From Chlorobiales bacterium (GTDB taxonomy: Bacteria; Bacteroidota; Chlorobiia; Chlorobiales; Chlorobiaceae), in assembly GCA_022360355.1 (NCBI GenBank), contig JAKSCY010000747.1:1-6895 (forward strand): 6,895 bases of DNA, read 5' to 3'. A program made the position numbers and the translations under genes. The notes beneath the pieces are model-generated. The model did not search any database and was not told the DNA's origin. It saw only the letters and a program-made list of their open reading frames with translations. Below are positions 1-6,199 of the stretch, piece after piece (within the stretch, counting starts at the first letter, position 1; every line of letters starts with the position of its first letter).

Positions 1-3000
1 GGTATGGTTTCATAGTACTGGGCGCCGGTATTGTCAGGTTTTCCGAAAAGCAGGTTGTTCATGGTTCCCTGGGAAGCTGCGGCTTTGCCGAGAGCGCCCA
101 GCAGCACGTCAACGATTCGCTGTGAGGTTTCGACATTGCCGACCGCTACCGCAGCTTGAGGCGAAGGGTTGAGCAGTGTACCTTCCGGTATGATGATGGT
201 TACCGGTTCGAGGCAGCCGGCGTTAAGCGGTATATTTTCATCGATCAGGCTCCGTAGCGTGTAAAGAACCGCTGCTGTTGTAACCGCAACAGGGGCATTG
301 ATGTTCCCAGGGTCTTCAGGGTTTGTTCCCGTGAAATCAATCACGATTTCAGGTTCGTTGCCTTCAGGGGCAGTTACATGAATTGTTACGGCGATTTTAG
401 CTCCATTGTCCATGTGATCGGAAAATGCCGATTTGAACTTACCGGTTGAATCCACCAGTTTATGAAGTGCACGGTGCATGGCATGTTTTGCATTTTTTCT
501 TATGAAACACATATACCGTAACACTGTAGCTGTTCCATAGTTTGCATTCATTCTCAAGAGTTCCGCCATGCCTTTGTTGTTGGCTGCAACCTGTGCTTTG
601 AGGTCTGAGAGCCTTTCGGGCAGGTTTCTCGCGGGATTATCTCCCGATGAAAGCAGTTTCAGTACTTCCTGCTCACGAAAATGGCCTTCTTTGACAAGCA
701 GAAAGCTCCCTATAACGACTCCCTCGTCATGTATCGATTTGCTCGAAGGTGGCATGGAACCCGGTGTGATACCGCCGATATCCGCATGGTGTCCCCGGTT
801 GGCAAGATAATATGCCGGTGATGCCTCACCACAGAATACAGGTGTTACGATTGTCATGTCCGGCAGGTGAGAGCCACCCTGATGCGGGTTGTTGGCCAGA
901 TACATATCGCCGTTGCGCATGGTTGTCCGGTTTTCCCGGATGATGTGCCGTACTGTTGCTTCCATAGCTCCGAGATGTACCGGAATGTGCGGGGCATGGG
1001 CGATGAGTCTTCCTTTGTTGTCGAACAAGGCACAGGAAAAATCATGCCGTTCTTTCATGTTAACCGAGTGAGCGGTATTGGCAAGCGTATGACCCATCTG
1101 CTCGGCAATGTTCATGAACAGGTTGTTGAACACCTCGAGCATTACCGGATCGGCTTTTGTTTTTTCGATTTGCTGTTCTTGTCGCCCGGCACCAGTCCCG
1201 GTTTTGTCGCTGAGTATGAGATTGTGCATCGCATCCATTTCGATCACAAAATCTTTTCCAACAAGAAGTGTCAGTTGAGTATCCACGATCATTGCCGGAC
1301 CCCTCAGCAGGTTTCCGGGTGCCAGTGAAGATCTGTCGAAGACGGGGGTTTCTGTATATGATCCAGTGAGCCATACCGGGCGTGAAAAACGGGAGCGGGC
1401 CGGGCTCGGCTTTTCGGCAGGCAGGGGAGAAGGGTTCAGATCAGGTACGGGGGAATCTGCAGAGACTTCTGTCCGCATATTGACAACCTCGATTGTTTCG
1501 GTATCGGGTTTGAAGCCGAATCTGCTGAAATATTCGTCTTTGAAACGCGCCAGTATCTTTTCCATAGAGTCGAAAGAGACACGTTCGCGGCCTTTGTTGG
1601 CAGGAATGGATAGCCAGGTGTCGGTTCCCTTCGGCCTGAGATCCAGAAAAATCCTGATCGTTACCTCTGTTGCGTTTTCTTCGTCTCCAAGCCGTTCAAT
1701 CAGGCTGTTGGCTTCAAGCGTTGCTTTACCTCTGAGAGTCTGGAGCAGCTCAACCGTAAGAAGTTCCATGACAGCATGTGCCGTTCGTTCGAGGCGGTTT
1801 GCTGCGGCGATGCCGTAAGCGGAAAACACGCTGGAAAGAGGAGGAACAATGATGGTTTTAATCCCGAGTGTTCGCGCAATATCGCAAGCGTGTTGCGGTG
1901 CCGCTCCTCCGAAGCATACCAGTGCATGGTGACGGATGTCGTAACCCCTTGATACCGATATTTTTTTCATCGCCCTGCACATGATTTCATTCGCTATTCT
2001 GAGATAACCTTCAGCAAGATTTTCGGGTGAATAGGATAGCCCGGTTGCTTTATTCACCGTTGCTGCAAGATCGGTGAACTTCTCTATGACGATTTTCTTG
2101 TCGAGAGGTTTATCGTGTGTTTTTCCGAACGTTTCGGGCATGAACTCGGAAATAATTCTGCCAAGCAGGAGATTTGCATCGGTTACGGTAAGCGGACCAC
2201 CGAGACCGTAGCATGCGGGGCCGGGATTCGAACCGGCGGATTCAGGACCTACAAGAAGTCTTTCGCCATCAAAAGAAAGAATTGATCCGCCTCCGGCTGC
2301 AACGGTTTCGACATCGAGCATGTCGGTGTAAAAGGGAACTCCTGCCACAGAACTTTCAAAGACGTGATTGTAGTCCCCGTCGTAACGGGAGACATCAGTC
2401 GATGTGCCTCCCATGTCGAACCCTATGGATTGAGCAATGCCGAGCTGTGAAGAAAGTGTTCCGAAACCTATCACCCCTCCGGCTGGTCCTGATAGAATCG
2501 TGTCTTTTGCATGCAGTTCACCGGCATCGATAAGGCCGCCGGAGCTTTGCATGAACTCGATTCTTACCGGACCGGCAAGTTTTTTTAACTTCTCGGCATA
2601 ACTGAAAAGTACTGGTCCAAGGTAGGCCTCGATCATCGTGGTTTGGCCTCTTTTGAGAAAGTTGATAAGGGGCATGACTTCATGTGAGGCAACAACATGC
2701 TTGAAACCGGCTTTTTCCCTGGCTATACGTGCGACGGTTTGTTCATGCTGCGGATTTATCCATGAATGTTTCAGGACTATTGCAAGATTTTCATATCCGG
2801 AAGCACGAATCTCATGTAAGGCTTTTTCAACTGCTTCGGTGTTGATTTCCTTAAAAATAGTTCCTGAGGCATCTGTTTCTTCGCTGATCCCGCTTATCTG
2901 ACTGTAGATCGGTTGAGGCTTGTTTATTTTCAGGTTGAACAACTCCGGTCGGGTTCCGTTACCGATGGCAAGCAGGTCTTCAAAACCTTTTGTGATGCAA

Positions 3001-3272
3001 AGGGCGGCCGATGCACCTTTTCTTTCAAGCAGCGCGTTGGTGGCAACCGTTGTTCCGATACGGATACACCTGACCAGAGTCGGGTCCAGCATTTCATCGG
3101 GCGACAGCTTCAGAATGGTTCTTATTCCTTCAATGCCTGCATCTTCATAGGCATCCGATATCGAAAGGAGTTTATGGGTGTGAAGGCTTCCATACGGGTC
3201 GTACCCCACAACGTCTGTAAAGGTTCCTCCACGATCGATGGCAAAATCCCATTTATGTTCTCTGCTGGTCAT
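1..3272 (-). CDS. Fused HyuA-HyuB 5-oxoprolinase (ATP-hydrolysing), C-terminus beyond the window
   Basis: Likely a cytosolic ATP-dependent 5-oxoprolinase, opening 5-oxo-L-proline to L-glutamate with ATP hydrolysis. I translated the whole frame from ATG 3272 to the left edge (1,090 codons) and found no internal stop. The HyuA half has the N-terminal phosphate-binding motif [10 protein letters not shown] (about residues 11-20), [14 protein letters not shown] (73-86), SGPAGG (261-266), [10 protein letters not shown] (284-293), [12 protein letters not shown] (320-331), [17 protein letters not shown] and [18 protein letters not shown] (454-471). The HyuB half, from about residue 705, has [13 protein letters not shown] (794-806), [18 protein letters not shown] (1017-1026), [11 protein letters not shown] and SQGTMNN (1067-1073). 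Family members are near 1,250-1,300 residues, so roughly 150-200 are missing. DRGGTFTD and the single-chain fusion favour 5-oxoprolinase over split N-methylhydantoinase or acetone carboxylase, but substrate is inferred. No clear Shine-Dalgarno precedes the ATG. The frame stays open for 32 codons upstream without a usual start codon. Confidence 0.9.
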   Translation of the reverse strand, partial: MTSREHKWDFAIDRGGTFTDVVGYDPYGSLHTHKLLSISDAYEDAGIEGIRTILKLSPDEMLDPTLVRCIRIGTTVATNALLERKGASAALCITKGFEDLLAIGNGTRPELFNLKINKPQPIYSQISGISEETDASGTIFKEINTEAVEKALHEIRASGYENLAIVLKHSWINPQHEQTVARIAREKAGFKHVVASHEVMPLINFLKRGQTTMIEAYLGPVLFSYAEKLKKLAGPVRIEFMQSSGGLIDAGELHAKDTILSGPAGGVIGFGTLSSQLGIAQSIGFDMGGTSTDVSRYDGDYNHVFESSVAGVPFYTDMLDVETVAAGGGSILSFDGERLLVGPESAGSNPGPACYGLGGPLTVTDANLLLGRIISEFMPETFGKTHDKPLDKKIVIEKFTDLAATVNKATGLSYSPENLAEGYLRIANEIMCRAMKKISVSRGYDIRHHALVCFGGAAPQHACDIARTLGIKTIIVPPLSSVFSAYGIAAANRLERTAHAVMELLTVELLQTLRGKATLEANSLIERLGDEENATEVTIRIFLDLRPKGTDTWLSIPANKGRERVSFDSMEKILARFKDEYFSRFGFKPDTETIEVVNMRTEVSADSPVPDLNPSPLPAEKPSPARSRFSRPVWLTGSYTETPVFDRSSLAPGNLLRGPAMIVDTQLTLLVGKDFVIEMDAMHNLILSDKTGTGAGRQEQQIEKTKADPVMLEVFNNLFMNIAEQMGHTLANTAHSVNMKERHDFSCALFDNKGRLIAHAPHIPVHLGAMEATVRHIIRENRTTMRNGDMYLANNPHQGGSHLPDMTIVTPVFCGEASPAYYLANRGHHADIGGITPGSMPPSSKSIHDEGVVIGSFLLVKEGHFREQEVLKLLSSGDNPARNLPERLSDLKAQVAANNKGMAELLRMNANYGTATVLRYMCFIRKNAKHAMHRALHKLVDSTGKFKSAFSDHMDNGAKIAVTIHVTAPEGNEPEIVIDFTGTNPEDPGNINAPVAVTTAAVLYTLRSLIDENIPLNAGCLEPVTIIIPEGTLLNPSPQAAVAVGNVETSQRIVDVLLGALGKAAASQGTMNNLLFGKPDNTGAQYYETI

Positions 3273-3413
3273 TGTTATGCCGTTGTGATGTAAAATGTCT
3301 TGGTAAATTTTTTCTTCCGGTCCGGGCTTGCCGTAAGGAAACAGTGACGCCCAGGTATGCTTTCTTGCAGGTCATCAGGAATTATTAAGAAACAGCATCG
3401 CTTTTATTGTTTT

Positions 3414-3441
3414 ATTATGGGCATATGCTTATAATTGTCGT
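3414..3441 (-). promoter_or_regulatory. Candidate promoter for the 5-oxoprolinase gene
   Basis: Read on the minus strand, ACGACA (3441-3436) lies 16 bases before CATAAT (3419-3414), resembling sigma-70 -35 and -10 boxes with one mismatch in the -10. It would give a leader of about 135 bases before ATG 3272. This is pattern matching in an A/T-rich spacer only. Confidence 0.25.
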
Positions 3442-3464
3442 GATAGGCTGTTCTTGTAATAACA

Positions 3465-3470
3465 TATAAT
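3465..3470 (+). promoter_or_regulatory. Candidate -10 box for the zinc-ribbon/ferredoxin pair
   Basis: A perfect TATAAT lies 12 bases before ATG 3483. No convincing -35 box is seen at the usual spacing. If used, the transcript would have almost no leader, which would fit the absence of a ribosome binding site before 3483. Confidence 0.25.
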
Positions 3471-3482
3471 CGAATCAATATT

Positions 3483-3731
3483 ATGAAACAAAGAATGTTC
3501 TACTGTGAAGATTGTAGTAATACCTGGTCTGTTCCTTTCGGAACGGGCAGACCGGAGAGTTGTGCAAAATGTGGCAGTAACGCAATCCGCCGAAAACATA
3601 ACGGTGAAACTGAAGTTGCTGCCGGGACCGGAAGGGCTTTTCGTACCGGTGCAGGTCGGCGAGGTTCTTGTGCTGGAGGTAGAGCAGGTAAAAGCCGGTG
3701 CAGAGGAGCGGGATCTCGCAATGGCATATAA
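3483..3731 (+). CDS. Small zinc-ribbon protein with Gly/Arg-rich tail, function unknown
   Basis: An 82-residue protein. Residues 8-30 form a compact zinc ribbon, CEDC-x15-CAKC, with the run VPFGTGRPESC between the knuckles. The rest (about 40-82) is rich in Gly, Arg, Ala and Ser, with two more cysteines (63 and 73). Small ribbon proteins with a comparable N-terminus and a Gly/Arg tail occur in anaerobes; I do not know a function for them. The gene ends inside the next one: its TAA (3729-3731) overlaps the first 11 bases of the ferredoxin reading frame (ATG 3721), an arrangement typical of translational coupling. No Shine-Dalgarno is visible before ATG 3483. The tail region is also open in a second plus-strand frame (3505-3783) whose residue mix looks at least as protein-like, so the ribbon is secure but the tail less so. 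Confidence 0.6.
   Translation: MKQRMFYCEDCSNTWSVPFGTGRPESCAKCGSNAIRRKHNGETEVAAGTGRAFRTGAGRRGSCAGGRAGKSRCRGAGSRNGI
3703..3708 (+). promoter_or_regulatory. Shine-Dalgarno-like GAGGAG before the ferredoxin frame
   Basis: GAGGAG inside the end of the zinc-ribbon gene lies 12 bases before ATG 3721, somewhat further than usual. It supports 3721 as the original ferredoxin start and suggests translation coupled to the upstream gene. Confidence 0.4.
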
Positions 3732-3850
3732 AACCCTTCAAACTTGCGGTTGTTGCGGTATTTGCGTTACCGAGTGTCGTTGAGTGCAAAGGATTCTACG
3801 ATAAAGCGGCCTGTGTCGCGGTTTGTCCAATGGATTGCATTGTAGAGTAG
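3721..3850 (+). pseudogene. Collapsed 2[4Fe-4S] ferredoxin, central deletion plus frameshift
   Basis: Two halves of a Chlorobium-type bacterial ferredoxin are readable in different frames. From ATG 3721 the first frame gives MAYKTLQTC then GCCGICVTECR and stops at TGA 3781-3783. This is the first cluster motif C-x2-C-x2-C-x3-C with an extra cysteine. The frame one base later gives ECKGFYDKAACVAVCPMDC and stops at TAG 3848-3850, matching the second half of Chlorobium ferredoxins (C-x8-C-x3-CP-x2-C). Intact family members, as I recall them, are about 60 residues and carry a linker of some 18 residues between the two Cys motifs. Here that linker and one of the two motif-joining cysteines are gone. 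The frame ends exactly at the terminator, which shows this was the original 3' end. A non-canonical +1 shift at CGT-TGA would give a 42-residue product in which one Cys-x2-Cys serves both motifs. I favour a pseudogene. Confidence 0.65.
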
Positions 3851-3886
3851 CCGGTCATGAGTTCTATTATTCATGACCGGCTTTTT
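3850..3886 (+). terminator. Strong intrinsic (rho-independent) terminator
   Basis: A perfect 11-bp stem, GCCGGTCATGA (3850-3860) with TCATGACCGGC (3871-3881), encloses a 10-base loop and is followed by five T. The first stem base is the last base of the ferredoxin TAG stop. It should end the zinc-ribbon/ferredoxin transcript and separates it from the [2Fe-2S]-DUF4332 gene. Confidence 0.9.
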
Positions 3887-3969
3887 GTCGTTATTTTACT
3901 AAATTTTAAGAGAGAAATTTCGTGCCGGTGTTGTTGTTTTTAGCATAACCCATTCAATTAAAGATAGTT

Positions 3970-5037
3970 ATGGATATTATTGTTAACGATAAGCCGTGTC
4001 AGGGTGCGATTGGCGAGAAACTCTCCAAGGTCGCACTGGAAAACAAGGCCCATGTTGGCTATGTTTGTGCAGGCCTTGGAATTTGTCAAACCTGTTATGT
4101 TACTGTTTTCAATGGAGGGGAATGTCTTTCTCCTTTGAGTGATGTGGAGAGGGCATTTCTGTCGGAAAAACAGATCAGAGATGGAGCGAGGCTGGCCTGT
4201 CAGGCCACTATCGTTCAGGAGGGGCGAATCCGCATACTTTCACGCCCTGAAGAGGTTCGGCGTATGATTTTGAGCAATCCTCTGTCTCTTTTCAGTTATA
4301 GTGTCGATATGGGTAAATCCGCAGCCGAAAGGTTTGTTCCCGGTGTTTCCAATGTGATCGACAGGATACAGAAAGGGGAGATGCAGGGGCAAGCCGCCCT
4401 TGATGAGGCTTTTTCAGGTATGGGCTCAGCATTGCAGTCCAGCATCGATGCAGCCAGGCAGTCGATACCTTTTAAAGAGCAGATTAATGTCATGGTTGAT
4501 TTTTGCAAGAAAATGCTGCCGTTTTCTGACAGCTCTCAAAGTCAGGGAAAGGAGGGGAAAGTTGAGCGTGTAACATTAACTATTGGAGGCAGGCAACGGC
4601 AAACAGAGCTTCTTGAAACGGTTTCGGAACATAGTTCTTTGTCAACAGAGTTCGAAACTCTTGGGTTTGTTATCGCCGATAAACTGGAAAGCGTAAATAT
4701 TTTTACCTGTACAGAACTCCTGGAGAGAGGAAAAACCCCGTCGGGCAGGGCAGAGATTGCTGCTCGAAGCGATTTGTCGAAAAAAGAAGTGCTGACCCTC
4801 GTGAACTACGCTGACCTGTGCCGTATAAATGGAATAGACGTACAAATTGCAATACTGCTCGAAGCCGCAGGTGTCGATACAGTGCCTGAGCTTGCTCAGC
4901 GTAATCCTTCAAACCTGGCTGAAAAAATCGGAAAGGTCAATGAGCAAAAACAGGTCCTTGATGAGTCTCCTTCAGAGCAGGATGTTCGGTCGTGGGTTGC
5001 GGAAGCGAAAAAACTCCCAAAGGTTATGACTCATTGA
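3970..5037 (+). CDS. [2Fe-2S] ferredoxin-domain protein (chlorosome envelope CsmI/J/X-like) with C-terminal DUF4332
   Basis: A 355-residue protein in three parts. Residues 1-92 form a [2Fe-2S] ferredoxin fold with ligands C33-x5-C39-x2-C42 and C77 (VCAGLGICQTC, then RLACQATI). That spacing is adrenodoxin-like and resembles the chlorosome envelope proteins CsmI, CsmJ and CsmX. Residues about 93-185 are helical and amphipathic, with no clear transmembrane segment. A polar Ser/Gln/Gly/Lys linker (186-199) follows. Residues about 218-350 look like DUF4332, a helix-hairpin-helix domain (LCRINGI, LLEAAGVDTVPELAQRNPSN, final WVAEAKKLP). There is no signal peptide. If it is a chlorosome protein, it would sit in the envelope and take part in redox control of energy transfer; the alternative is a soluble electron carrier. 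CsmI/J/X are, as I recall, near 220-245 residues, so this one is longer because of DUF4332. ATG 3970 is the only reasonable start; upstream there is only a weak purine stretch (AAGATAG). It is transcribed separately from the genes before the terminator. Confidence 0.85.
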   Translation: MDIIVNDKPCQGAIGEKLSKVALENKAHVGYVCAGLGICQTCYVTVFNGGECLSPLSDVERAFLSEKQIRDGARLACQATIVQEGRIRILSRPEEVRRMILSNPLSLFSYSVDMGKSAAERFVPGVSNVIDRIQKGEMQGQAALDEAFSGMGSALQSSIDAARQSIPFKEQINVMVDFCKKMLPFSDSSQSQGKEGKVERVTLTIGGRQRQTELLETVSEHSSLSTEFETLGFVIADKLESVNIFTCTELLERGKTPSGRAEIAARSDLSKKEVLTLVNYADLCRINGIDVQIAILLEAAGVDTVPELAQRNPSNLAEKIGKVNEQKQVLDESPSEQDVRSWVAEAKKLPKVMTH

Positions 5038-5302
5038 TCATTTTCTGGTTACAATCAGTGCCAACATATATAGTATGGCGATAAAGATGTCTTGCAGGAC
5101 GAGAAGTGTTCGACCGTTAAGGACGGCTTTGAGGAGGAGAGTTGTGGAAGACTGCTATTGATTTTTTTCTTTTTTGTTGTTTGTAGAGTTCTTTGATTTT
5201 TAAAGGACTTTATATAAAAACATAAAAAGCAATAAAAAGGCCCCCTTTTCAAAACGCTTGAAGAACCTCCTATAATCGGTACATTTACAGAAAAAGAAGC
5301 CT
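5038..5302. other. A/T-rich intergenic spacer
   Basis: No convincing gene. It holds a T-rich tract (about 5160-5185), A-rich runs (5205-5240) and a short AAAAGG/CCTTTT palindrome (5235-5249). No clear terminator for the upstream gene was found. On the minus strand, 5038-5157 contains an open, hydrophobic frame without a usable start codon (see findings). The right end carries a candidate promoter for the SDR gene. Confidence 0.5.
5248..5276 (+). promoter_or_regulatory. Candidate promoter for the NOL/NYC1-like SDR gene
   Basis: TTCAAA (5248-5253, four of six matches to the -35 consensus) is followed after 17 bases by a perfect TATAAT (5271-5276). It lies 26 bases before the TTG start at 5303, giving a short leader, and suggests the SDR has its own transcript. 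Confidence 0.45.
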
Positions 5303-6187
5303 TTGATCGACATCTCACAACATAGTCTGGGAATCGTAATTACTGGAGGCAGCAGGGGATTGGGTTACTCGCTTGCGCGCGAATTCCTCTTGCGCGGAGA
5401 CAGGGTGGTTATTTCCGGCAGAAAGCAGGAACAACTCGATCAAGCCATTGAATCGTTGAAAACTGAAATCAAAGGCTGCGAAATCTATGGAGTTTGCCGG
5501 GATGTAAGCAATAAAGCCGAACTCGCACGTTTCAGGTCCTTTATTATAACACGTCTTGGCCAGGTTGACCGCTGGATTAACAACGCAGGCACAGCAGGCA
5601 TGCGTAAAGCTCCCTTATGGGAGCTCGATGCATCAGATATTATGGAAACCTGTACAACAAACCTTTTTGGCTCAATACTGATGTCCAGACTGGCGGTTGA
5701 CATCATGAGCCATCAGCCGTCGGAGAATGTACCACTGTATCACATTTTCAACATGGGCTTTTCATCGACAGGGGCGAAATTTTCCCGATCGAATGTGCCG
5801 CACAAGGCTTCAAAGCTCGGAGTTGCCGCCATGAGCCGTTTTCTTGCCCGGGAAGTGTATGAACAGGGATTAAAAGGCATCGGGATACATGAGTTGAGTC
5901 CGGGACTGGTAAAAACAGACCTGCTGTTGCGGGATACGTCGGCAGAAACACAAGAATTCCTGGATTGTATCGCAGAAACGCCTGAAAAGGTCGCTCAAAA
6001 ACTTGTTATGAAAATCAGATCAGCACACGGCAGGCAATCACGCATCCGTTATCGATCGATCCCCGGCATGGCCCTCCATATTTTGATAAAACTCTCTATG
6101 AAAAAAGCAAAGCACTTTCAGGAGAATATACGCTTCGGCCTGAAAGAGAAAGGGAAGGAAAGACTAAAAATCAAAATTCAAAAGTAA
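5303..6187 (+). CDS. Short-chain dehydrogenase/reductase, chlorophyll b reductase (NOL/NYC1)-like
   Basis: A 294-residue classical SDR. It has the NAD(P)-binding TGGSRGLG (14-21), SGRK after the second strand (suggesting NADP(H)), WINNAG (91-96), the active-site Asn of NLFGSI (N120), HIFNMG (147-152), active-site Ser154 and Lys171, and SPGLVKTDLL (198-207). Motifs outside the common SDR core resemble plant NOL/NYC1, which reduces the 7-formyl group of chlorophyll b: NLxGSIL, HIFNM, the ETPEKVAQKLVMKIR stretch and a C-terminal extension. A bacteriochlorophyll substrate is therefore plausible but unproven. The normal YxxxK motif reads HKASK: the catalytic tyrosine is His167 (CAC, 5801-5803). 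The basic tail (about 268-294) is rich in Lys. The start is TTG 5303, preceded by the weak AGAAG. A TAA in frame at 5273-5275 excludes a longer protein, and the next Met is at residue 100. The 3' end converges on the minus-strand gene with only 12 bases between stops. Confidence 0.85.
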   Translation: MIDISQHSLGIVITGGSRGLGYSLAREFLLRGDRVVISGRKQEQLDQAIESLKTEIKGCEIYGVCRDVSNKAELARFRSFIITRLGQVDRWINNAGTAGMRKAPLWELDASDIMETCTTNLFGSILMSRLAVDIMSHQPSENVPLYHIFNMGFSSTGAKFSRSNVPHKASKLGVAAMSRFLAREVYEQGLKGIGIHELSPGLVKTDLLLRDTSAETQEFLDCIAETPEKVAQKLVMKIRSAHGRQSRIRYRSIPGMALHILIKLSMKKAKHFQENIRFGLKEKGKERLKIKIQK

Positions 6188-6199
6188 CAAGTCAAAGGC

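Noticed and set aside
867..1818. Long plus-strand open frames (867-1328 and 1366-1818) opposite the 5-oxoprolinase gene
   Set aside because: The opposite strand encodes well-conserved HyuA/HyuB motifs throughout. These frames have no recognisable domain and are shadows of it.
3275..3371. In-frame extension of the 5-oxoprolinase upstream of ATG 3272 (32 open codons after two TGA codons)
   Set aside because: It contains no ATG, GTG or TTG. Family members begin about 8-12 residues before the DRGGTFTD motif, which fits ATG 3272.
3744..3767. Three TTGCG copies spaced nine bases apart
   Set aside because: They follow from the C-x2-C-x2-C cluster motif using TGC codons at three-codon spacing, not a repeat element.
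3481..3789. Minus-strand open frames opposite the zinc-ribbon/ferredoxin genes
   Set aside because: No motifs; the plus strand carries two recognisable Cys-motif proteins and a matching terminator.
5075..5161. Arg-rich 28-residue plus-strand frame (ATG 5075) followed by a T-rich tract
   Set aside because: No Shine-Dalgarno and no recognisable similarity. The Arg-rich composition is what the complement of the hydrophobic minus-strand frame would give.
5235..5249. AAAAGG/CCTTTT palindrome as a terminator
   Set aside because: Six mostly A-T pairs around a three-base loop, with no T-run after it on the plus strand. It could at best be a weak minus-strand terminator with no gene to serve.
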